Assembly: GCF_001680005.1 (NCBI RefSeq)
Contig: NC_033569.1
Coordinates: forward strand, 1,860,001-1,924,000
Reading direction: 5' to 3'
From: Plasmodium coatneyi
Lineage: Eukaryota; Apicomplexa; Aconoidasida; Haemosporida; Plasmodiidae
Length of the DNA stretch: 64,000 bases
Part shown: in pieces, positions 33,071-41,928 of the stretch
Numbering within the stretch: the stretch's first letter is position 1
How the letters are laid out: every line of letters starts with the position of its first letter
The notes under the pieces: generated by a model
What the model was told of the DNA's origin: nothing
The model's input: only the letters and a program-made list of their open reading frames with translations
The model's database searches: none
Translations under genes and position numbers: made by a program

Positions 33071-33124
33071 GGAAAGGGGGGTCTAAGGAAGGGGAATGTT
33101 CCCCTTCCTTAGACCCCCCTTTCC
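33071..33124 (+). repeat. Perfect 26-bp inverted repeat with 2-nt loop (KIR 3' hairpin)
   Basis: Arms 33071-33096 and 33099-33124 are exact reverse complements around a TG centre, only 12 nt after the KIR stop codon. They contain GGGTCTAAGGAAGG. A second imperfect hairpin (about 33128-33174, loop TTCG) follows directly. In the KIR mRNA this would be a very stable 3' UTR stem; in DNA a cruciform. Confidence 0.92.
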
Positions 33125-33607
33125 TTCCTTAGGCCTTCCCCCTCCCTTCGGAGGAAGGAAGGAGGGACCTAAATGACCGCGAACATTTTATATATAGTGT
33201 AAGGAAAGGAGCAAAGATTACCATTCTTCCTTTCTTTCCCCTTCCTTCCTTTTCTTTTCTTCCTTATTTTTTTTCTTCCTTTTTTTCTCCTTCTTTTTTT
33301 CCTTCCCTTTTTCCTTCCTTTTTTCCTTCCTACATATTGGTATGTTTAAATAACAACTTGAGATAAGGTACTCCCAAAAAGGGGCGCGGAAAAAGGAAAA
33401 AAGTGCTTACCCTTCTCAAAAAAAATATTTAATGAAAAGAAAAAATTTATAATGGTAAAAAATTATAACAGAAAATATTTAATGAACATATATTTTGGAT
33501 CTTCAATAAAAATAAATTTTACCAAAAAAATCAAAATAAAGTGGGGAAAAAAATTTTGTCCGCATATATTGCATACACATGAACGTAAACAATTTAACAC
33601 ACAACAC

Positions 33608-33726
33608 AAAAAAAAAAAAAAGGAATAAAAAAAAAAGGAATAAAAAAAAAAGGAATAAAAAAAAAAGGAATAAAAAAAAAAGGAATAAAAAAAAAGTAAT
33701 AAAAAAAAAAGGAATAAAAAAAAAAA
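33608..33726. repeat. 15/16-bp minisatellite (GGAATA plus A-run)
   Basis: About seven tandem copies of GGAATAAAAAAAAAA with one GTAATA variant, just past the stop codon of the minus-strand SICAvar exon, so inside its likely 3' UTR. Confidence 0.85.
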
Positions 33727-33740
33727 GTATTTACTACACC

Positions 33741-34163
33741 CTAAAACACGGAATCTGAACTTGGAACCTGTTCCTTAGGAACATCAACCATAGAAAGTTG
33801 TTCCTTAGGAACAAAGTCTTCTTTTATGAATTCCCTTCCCATAAATTCTTGAACAAGAATGGCAAGGAAGTCCTCCTGAACCAGTTTGGTGTCCCCTTTT
33901 TGACATTCGTCTAAAACTTCTAAATGGATATCAATAATCATGCAGCGACGTACACCACGACGATCACCAGCACGGCGACCAACGCCCCGTTTTTTCCTCT
34001 TTTTTTTACGCGTAGAACGAGGTTTGCGTTCCTTCACAATGTAATATTCACGTGGACCATCCTGGTCCACATGGTCAACAATCTGCTGTTCTAAGGGAAG
34101 TGGACCACGTACTTGATGAGCTCTTCTGTAGCGCTTTCTTGCCTTACGAAGCATTCTTAAGTA
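33741..34163 (-). CDS. SICAvar: SICAvar cytoplasmic (last) exon, no upstream exons found
   Basis: SICAvar genes encode the large variant antigens on red cells infected by P. knowlesi and relatives, and their last exon encodes a highly conserved cytoplasmic tail. This exon begins after TTTGTAG with YLRMLRKARKRYRRAHQV and contains EYYIVKERKPRST, a basic KKKRKKR stretch, and the family hallmark IIDIHLEVLDECQKGD. It then reads ILVQEFMGREFIKEDFVPKEQ and ends SSDSVF and a stop. It is intact and full length. The preceding transmembrane exon and the Cys-rich exons expected at higher coordinates are not found; instead there is a T-tract and degenerate telomere-like repeats. It may be a truncated gene relic, or the tail of a gene with a very long repeat-filled intron. 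Confidence 0.9.
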   Translation of the reverse strand, partial: YLRMLRKARKRYRRAHQVRGPLPLEQQIVDHVDQDGPREYYIVKERKPRSTRKKKRKKRGVGRRAGDRRGVRRCMIIDIHLEVLDECQKGDTKLVQEDFLAILVQEFMGREFIKEDFVPKEQLSMVDVPKEQVPSSDSVF

Positions 34164-34167
34164 CTAC

Positions 34168-34198
<31 letters not shown>

Positions 34199-34228
34199 GA
34201 AAAAAAAAATAATATTAGAAGAAAAAAT

Positions 34229-34281
34229 GAAGGAAAAAAAAAAAATTAATATTAGAAGAAAATAAGAAGGGAAAGAAAAAA
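34229..34281 (+). repeat. 53-bp purine block, copy 1 of an inverted pair
   Basis: This block, including GAAGG, an A12 run and TTAATATTAGAAGAAAATAA, is identical base for base to the reverse complement of 44551-44603. Confidence 0.85.
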
Positions 34282-34299
34282 GAGAGAAAAAAAAAGTTG

Positions 34300-34860
34300 T
34301 GGAATTTCGCATTTTAGGGGTGTGTGTATGTAGGATTTCGCATTTAGGGTGGATGAGTGTAGGATTTCGAATTTTAGGGGTGTGTGTTTTTGTAGGATTT
34401 CGCATTTTAGAGATGTACGTGTAGGATTTCGCATTTAGGGTGGGTGAGTGTAGGATTTCGAATTTTAGGGGTGTGTGTTTATGTAGGATTTCGCATTTTA
34501 GTGTGTGTGTAAAATTTCGAATTTTAGAGGTGTATGTGTAGGATTTCTCATTTTAGGGGTGTATGTGTCGGGGATTTCGCATTTTAGGGATGTGTGTGTA
34601 CAGGATTTTGTATTTTAGGGTGTGTATGTAGTATTTAGCATATTAGTGTGTATGTAGTATTTAGCATATTAGTGTGTATTTGTAGGATTTCGCACTTAGT
34701 GTTCAGCTGTTTTAGGGTGTAGGGAAAGCAATGTGGTCTGTTGTTTAGCTGTTTCAGGGTGTATGAAGAACAGTGTGGCCTGATATTTAGCTGTTTTAGG
34801 GTGTAAGGACAACAATGTAGCCTGGTATTTATCTGTTTTAGGGTTTAGGTTATACATCTA
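34300..34860 (+). repeat. Degenerate telomere-like repeat with TAGGATTTCGCATTTTAGGG units
   Basis: About ten imperfect copies of a unit of roughly 30-40 nt, GTAGGATTTCGCATTTTAGGGGTGTGTGT, then longer units with AGCTGTTTTAGGGTGTA. TTTAGGG is embedded throughout. A related block in the opposite orientation is seen near 40930-40960 (CCTAAGTGCGAAGTCC). Confidence 0.85.
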
Positions 34861-36362
34861 AAGTGTAGATAAAAAAGAGAATGAAGGAAAAAAAGAAGAA
34901 AAAAATAAAAAATAAGAAAAGAAAATATGTTTTGCGCAAAAAAAAAAAAAAAAAAAAAGAATTAAAAGAAGAAAAAAAAAAGAAAAAAAAAAGAAAAAAA
35001 AAAGAAAAAAGAAATACAAAAAAATATACGTCTACCCTTCTAAAAATTTAAAAAAAAAAAAGAATTGTGCATCAATTACACAAATTTTTACCAAGTCACA
35101 CATGTGCGCTTCTCCTCCGCCAAAAAAAAAAAAAAGTGTCTTAAAAAAAGAAGTGTTCTTACAAAAAGAAAAAAAGAACTGTGTACAAATTTTACCATGT
35201 CACACATGTGCGTACGAAAAAAAATAAAATTATAACGGCAAACTGGCAGAACAAAAAAAGAAAAAAATTTTAATTGAATTAATTCATAATATTAAAAAAA
35301 AAAAAGAAAAAATAAAAAAAGAAAAATGAGAAAGGAAGAAAAAAATGTATAAATCGTCCATAATATTTTTAATTCAAAAATATTTGCTTCCTACGAACTT
35401 AAAGCCTGTCCTGTATGCCATTGTAGAATATTCCTTAAGGTTATAAATAGGATTATTAGTGATAAAAATAATATATGCAAAGGGAGAAATTTCAATTATA
35501 TTATATTTGAACAGAAAAAAGGATTTAATTTGTATGACATAGAAGTTCAATTCTTTTCAGTAGCGAATTAGGGTTTCACACAAAGGAACCTACTTAATGC
35601 CACCTAAACCCATGAAGGAATCAGCAAAGCGTGCGTACATGAAGTCGCTGTATTATTTGGAGCAAGAAGAAAAAAAAATTGCGAATTCATGTTTCCATAT
35701 TGCGCAATAACATATGTACCATGTGGAAATGTGGGAAGAATTTATTCCGTATTATACGATAAATAAATTCCTTGAAGAAAGGGGAAATTTATAGTGTTCC
35801 CTTTTTTTTCCTTACTTAATCCAATTTAACAATTTTATTTGTTTTTTCATTCTCTTTACGTTTTTTTGAAAAGGGGGAAAAAGTATGTACAAAACATGAA
35901 CATTATATTACACATCTATACTTACGCAACGTACGATGAATATGTATATATACATAGAATACCCATCAACAGCAAGCATCTTACACATAATTAAATTTGT
36001 CCATACATTTTATGTATCACCTTTGGAGGTATTATGTACGTATGCACACATATGTACGCATCACATAAAACATCACGTCATACTGAGGCAACATTTTCTT
36101 TTCACAATTCTTAAATCATTGGAAATATTGCGGAAATGTAAAAATTAACTTTTTCCCCCAACGTGCTGTACCATCTCTGTTCCTGAGATTCAATATATAC
36201 GATATTTCTTTATATTCGTTTAAACAAAGGAACCGTTATGTTTAAATTTTTCGTAGTAAACTCAGACCTTTAGGAGCTTAGTTCGTGGCTTTGACCTATA
36301 CTTCTGAGACAATTAATTCTTCAGGTTAGCGTCATGATACGCGTGAATGGTGAATTGTCCTC

Positions 36363-37946
36363 CTAGGAAAGTTTTGGTTTTCCAAAGAGGGCTACACATT
36401 CTTGCGTTACTTTAAGGGTGACTTCTTTCCATGAATCCCTAACATCCTTTAAGATCTCTTTAAATTCATCTCTGCTTAAATTTTCCTTTACAACAGATGT
36501 ATAAAATATATCATTAACATGTTCGCGTTGTTCTTTAAAATTATTACCAACTATCTGCTTACATTTTTTCCATTTGTTCTTATATCCTGAGATAGTTTCA
36601 AAATTTTGTTTTTTTTTTAATTCTAATAATTTTTTGGACAAGCATCTGTTAGAATTAATATATTTACTTCTTTCATTTAGGAATGATTGCCAGTAAAGAG
36701 AGATCAATTCGTGTTTTTTAGGAAATTTTTCCATTTCTTTCAATTCCTTATTTATTTCAGAATCGCTCAACCTCTCATCAAAACAAGTCATTTCGTAATG
36801 GAGAGAACACGTGTTATGCGTTCCGTAATTTTCCCATTTTTTAAATTCTCCCAATAGTAAATTGTCCATTTCATCCTCATCATCTATATGTTCTTCGTTA
36901 CCATATCTTGACCATCTTGTGTTACCTTTCGGTACTTCTAAATATTCATTTTCTTGATATCCTGCCATTTTGTATTTCCTTATATCCCAACTACCTAACT
37001 TTTTATTCTTTCCATTTTTTTTTTTTTTTTTCTTATCACCTTTTAATAATCCTTTGCGCTCTTCTTCTAATTGGTCTTCATATTCTTGTATGTTACCGAG
37101 TGGACCATTGTATGCTTGTTTGTGCCACTTATTTAATTCCTTCTGACCTTTTCCCTTCTTCTCCTGCAGCTCCTTCCCTTTCTTTCTTTCCTCATTTCCT
37201 CCAGCAGCTCCTTTCTTTTCAGCAGAATTTTCTTCCTTTTCAGTGGGAGCTTCTTCTACCTTCTCAACAGGAGCCTCTTCTTCCCTTTCAACAGGAGCCT
37301 CTTCTTCCCTTTCAACAGGAGCCTCTTCTTCCCCTCTTTGAACAACCTCCTCTTCGCGCTCTTCATCGGAATATCTTTCTTCCTCAGAATTCTCATAACC
37401 TTCCTCAGGGTGGTTTCCATAGGTCTCCTCATCATCCTCATGAAATTCGAATTCCTCTACTGATGGAGTTGCTACTTCTGCGCTTGCTAAATTTCTACCA
37501 ATACTGCTATGCAGTTGTAATGGAGCATTCACATCGTGTCTTTTGAAATCCTCTTGATGCTATAATGGAAGAAAAGGGAAGAAAAGAAAATAATGAAAAA
37601 GTAGTAAATATGCATGTAATAGTATGTACGATACATACTATTCGTATGGGACATGTGTTCAACACTTGCAACATCATAGTGATACGTATCTATATTATTA
37701 AGCATCACCCTCCTCTATTTGCCTCTGTTTACGTGTAGTACTCACCTTTAAAAAGATAAAAGCAAGAACAAAAAACAACATCGCAGTTCTTTTAGTGAAG
37801 AAACAGGACGATCCTCCTGGTGTGCCGTTCTTTTTTTCATCCACTCCACTTTGTGCACCTGTTTTGCCATTGCGGCGTCCTTTACCACTTTGGGATGACA
37901 ACGCTCCTGATGATGCCGAGCTGATTATTTTTTTTGAGCGTACCAT
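36363..37946 (-). CDS. PHIST-domain exported protein (Pv-fam-e/RAD type)
   Basis: Two exons. Exon 1 (37746-37946) encodes a basic start and an internal hydrophobic signal (TAMLFFVLAFIFLK), ending at GTGAGT. Exon 2 (36363-37559) follows ATTATAG and begins HQEDFKRHDVNAPLQ. A PEXEL-like site (GRNLASAE) lies about 20 residues in; the acidic residue is two positions later than in the canonical RxLxE, so it is a relaxed match. An acidic region with tandem EEAPVERE units follows, then a PHIST domain over the last about 150 residues with the spaced tryptophans (LYWQSFLNERSKY, YKNKWKKCKQ, VRDSWKEV). PHIST proteins are exported into the red cell and bind cytoskeleton or variant-antigen tails. In P. falciparum the family is largely subtelomeric. 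Confidence 0.87.
37220..37335 (-). repeat. Coding repeat EEAPVERE in the PHIST gene
   Basis: Four to five tandem units of about 24 bp encode EEAPVERE with EEAPVEKV and EEAPTEKE variants, giving a strongly acidic linker between the PEXEL region and the PHIST domain. Confidence 0.8.
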
Positions 37947-39276
37947 GTTGTGTTATGGATCTTATATATGGAAAAAGGAGGTATTTGTGAGTATTTTAAA
38001 TTGAAATAAAATACGGTACAATTTTTTAAAAACAAATTATAATTGAAGAAATACAATACAAGAATTATAGCTATTCGATGGTTTCCTTTCTTTTTAAATT
38101 ATGGTTCGATTCGGAAAGGAGTTATATGAAAGAAAAAAATACAAAATTTTATAATTAGTTCGGCGGTTTCTTTTTTTATTCTAAAAAAAATATTTATTGT
38201 AATATAGGAAAAAGAACTGTCTACCAATAGGAATGGTTCTTCTACTTTCTTTTTTTTTCATAATATAATATTTTTTCATAGTAGATGAAAAAAAAAAAAA
38301 AAAAAAAATAAACATGAAGTCTATCAGTTTGACCGTTTCTTTTTTTTTTTTTTTTTTTTTTTAAATATTTTTCTATATAATAAATAAAAATTTTTCTTGC
38401 CAACAATTAAATTAAAATTAATGTACCGTACAATTAAAAAAATATTTTTATGTCCAAAAGAAAAAAAAAAAAAAGGAAGTACAAGATAGATAAATACTGG
38501 TAGATGAAATCTTATTCACGGATCTGCCAGCTGTCATTAATTATAAAACAAGAACATATACATTACGAATGTATGTTTATTTAAATTTTTCTTTTTTTGC
38601 ATGCAGTCCATCCATTCACAACATATTAAAGCATTAGTTTTGACATAGCAATATTATTTTATGAAAAAATATAAAAGGACCTAAGTAATATATGCGCATA
38701 TACTGCATGAATGTATGCATACAAGAGAAAGGAAGCATACTTGAACGTACCCACAACAATTTATATACATGTTTTATTTTTATTAAAATACGAAATAGAG
38801 ATAAATTCTCGCCCCGAAGTAATTTTTTTTTCTAATTGCATGTAAAAAAGTTTTTTATTACAGAACAAATCTTTAGAAAAAAAAGTTGAAAAGAAAGAAG
38901 AGAAACACTTATATAATATTTATCCAATAAACATAGAACTAATTAGATACTTGCGTTAATTCAAACAAATATAAATTATACATTTATGAATAGTTATATC
39001 GTAGTAATGGAATTACAATGATTCCTATATATTCAATTAAGAACCTTATTATAAATAAATTTATAAATTATTATGAGTAAATTTTAGCATGTAGAATATG
39101 TAAACAATAAGAATTATTCCAAGGTTTAAGTTAACTTATATAATTACAATGGCAATGTTCCTAATAAATGACCGTTTAAACGACAAGTGCAATTTATTTC
39201 ATGAATATGGTCTCTTTATTCTTAGTAATGATATCTAATAGTAGCCTTTCTCCTTCGTTACAATTAATAACGAGAG

Positions 39277-39337
39277 GAAACGTTCTTTGAACAGTAAGCT
39301 CTATAGAGAGTTACAGAAGAGAGAACGTTTTTTTACT
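39277..39337 (+). ncRNA. Candidate hairpin RNA with T-run end
   Basis: A potential stem (GTAA-CTCT pairing with AGAG-TTAC around a short loop, with outer CGTTCT pairing with AGAACG) is followed at once by TTTTTTT, as in RNA polymerase III transcripts. No A/B boxes were identified and no family is recognised. Weak call. Confidence 0.15.
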
Positions 39338-39714
39338 TTGTGCTCGACGAATAGAGAAAAAGGACCTGCGCAAAAAATTTGCCGATATAGAATTATATAT
39401 ATAACACCTATTGTACATATTTATGTATGTTATTAAAGAATTATTTATTACATTTTACTAAACTCATGTAAAACGTCCAAAAAAAAAAAAAAAACAGAAC
39501 AACATCCTCTATAACAACATTTGTCAGGACATTATTTGTCACCATAACACTAACATTCATTTTAAGCATATATATTACAAAATAAATTGTTAGAATTGAA
39601 CATACAATGGTTACATCAGGATATCATAAAATAGACTGTACAAATGAATGTCTTTATCGTGAACATCTTCCTCCATTCTTCCTAATAAGTAGCTAATTAG
39701 CAGATCATATTCCT

Positions 39715-40700
39715 AAAATCTAAAATCCTGAACTCTAAAGTCTAAATCCTGAGGCCTCAATGCTAAATCCTGAACCTTAAAACCACAACACTAAATCATG
39801 AATTCTAAACACATAACCCCAAACCATAAACCATAAACCCTAAATTCTGAACCCTAAATCCTAAAATCCTAAACCCTGAACTCTAAACCCTAAAACCCTC
39901 CACCCTAAAACCCTAAATTATAAAACCTAAATCATAAACCCTAAACCCTGAACCTAAACCCTAAACCCTGAAACTAAACCCTAAGCCCTGAACCTAAAAC
40001 CTAAATCCTGAAATTCAAAACCCTGAAATCTAAACCCCGAAATCTAAATCTTGAAATCTAAACCCCGAAATCTAAATCTTGAAATCGAAACCCTGTCCCC
40101 TAAACCATGAAACCCTAAACACTGAACCCTAAACTCTCAACCCGGAACCCCGCACCCTGAACACTAGACCCTAAATCCTGAACATTAAACCCTAATCCTG
40201 AACCTTAAGCCTAAATCCTGAAGCCTGAATGCTAAATTCTGAAACCTAAAACTTGATCCCTGAAGCATAAACCCTGAACCGTAAACTCTGAACGGTAAAT
40301 CTTGAAGCGTAAACCTTGAACCGTAAACTCCGAACGGTAAACCCTGAAGCGTAAACCCTGAACCCTAAACCCATGAACCCTAAACCCTGAACCGTAAACC
40401 CTGAAACGTAAACCCTGAATCGTAATCCCTGAATTTTAAATCCTGAATCCTAAACCCCAAAACCTGAAACGTAAACCCTGAATCCTACACCCTCAACCCT
40501 AAACCCTGAACTCTAAACCCTAAACCCTGAACTCTAAACCCTAAACCCTGAACTCTAAACCCTAAACCCTGAACTCTAAACCCTAAACCCTGAACTCTAA
40601 ACGCTAAGCCCTGAACTCTAAACGCTAAGCCCTGAACTCTAAACGCTAAGCCCTGAACTCTAAACCCTAAGCCCTGAACCCTGAACCCTAAACCCTAAAC
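39715..40700 (-). repeat. Long interstitial telomere-like array, C-rich on plus strand
   Basis: Nearly 1 kb of CCCTAAA/CCCTGAA heptamers with variants (GTAAACC, CCCCGAAATCTAAAT). The right end (about 40500-40680) is a higher-order array: CCCTAAACCCTGAACTCTAAA (21 nt, three heptamers) repeats about eight times, with CGCTAAG variants in the last copies. Orientation is opposite to the array at 28.5-29.0 kb. Confidence 0.95.
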
Positions 40701-41928
40701 TCTGGTACCCTTAAATAATTACTCTAATACCTTTATACCATCATTATAATACATTTACGCTATCACTGTAATAAGCTTACACACAACGTCTATCCCTAGA
40801 ACGTCTAATCCTAGAACTCCCTAAATCCTACACCCCCTAAATCGTATACAGCGGTTAATCCTACACCCTAACACGGGAACCTTACACCTTTATTGCTAAA
40901 TATTACGTACCGAAAGTTCGACATCCCCGACACCCCCCTAAGTGCGAAGTCCAACACTCACGTTCTTGCCTATTCACATACTTGCAAAGTCACTTATTCC
41001 CTAACTCGTCCACTCGTTCATTTGATTCTTGATTCCTTTGAACTTTCTTTTCATTGTTCCTTCTTTTTTTTTTCCTTTAAAACTTTTTCCTTCTTTAAAC
41101 GTTTTTTCCTGAAAACTTTTATTCTTTTAAACATTTTATTCCTTTTTTTTTTTTAAAATATATTATTAACATTTTTTAGGCAAGGTACACCTTATAAAAT
41201 TCAATAAATATGAAAATTAGCTTTTTCACTCTTGTCTTTTTTCTGCCTTATAATGTTCTTATTATATGGAGCATACTTTTGCGCACTTAGGGGATAATTC
41301 ATTTACCAATATTCACTTCTTCGCATATGCATCCATTCCTATCGACGCGTGAGAATTATTCGCGAAAGATCAATTCTAGGAGTTTTCATTTTACGCTTCA
41401 TTTTACATATAATAGGAAATATCTTATGTACACTTTTAGCATTTAAATGATTGCAAAAAAAATATAATACATAGTTGTAAAGTGAAATGATCAATGATTC
41501 GACTGCTTTTATTTTTTTCACGCTATTTGCGCAATACCTCTTAAGCAGTAGGATGTATAATATAAAATGAAAGTACAATATTATATTGTGATTAATTTTC
41601 AGCTTTTAATTTTTAGAAATTAATAAAGTTCTAATATATAATTAGTATTATTTTGAAGCATTATTTTTCGTTTTTATTTAGTACAATGCGCGGATAAAAC
41701 AATGTGTAAAGTATATTTCAAGATGCCAATTGTGTTAAACATAATTTATTTTACACATAACGTAAAAAAAAAAAAAAAAAAAAAAAATTCAAATAGAAAG
41801 TTGCATATATGTGCCTGCACATATATAATGTGAAAATTATCAACTTTCATATAATGTTTTTTTTTTTTTGAGATAACTTGCATAAGTTTGAGAACATTTT
41901 ACCAATAAAAAAAAAATAACTTCCTCCC

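Larger units (their letters stand above)
34164..36362. other. Repeat-filled AT-rich region upstream of the SICAvar exon
   Basis: It contains an A tract, two copies of an AATATTAGAAGAA purine block (34210-34283), a degenerate telomere-like array (34300-34860) and many A-runs to 35370. Two similar blocks ending ACCA-GTCACACATGTGCG lie at about 35070-35110 and 35175-35215. A 37-codon open frame at 35597-35710 (plus; MPPKPMKESAKRAYMKSLYY) follows a TTTTCAG and could be an exon relic; no family recognised. No SICAvar transmembrane exon was found. Confidence 0.5.
37947..41928. other. AT-rich intergenic region with a C-rich telomere-like array
   Basis: No protein gene is supported. 37947-39700 is very AT-rich 5' flank of the PHIST gene, with T/A tracts around 38290-38360 and a hairpin-plus-T-tract candidate at 39277-39337. 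39715-40700 is the telomere-like array. From 40700 it decays through CCTACACCCTAA words, then T-rich DNA to the 3' end of the lysophospholipase-like gene. The short frame at 41339-41578 has no motif. Confidence 0.5.

Noticed and set aside
36908..37546. 212-codon plus-strand open frame
   Set aside because: Antisense shadow of the acidic part of the PHIST gene.
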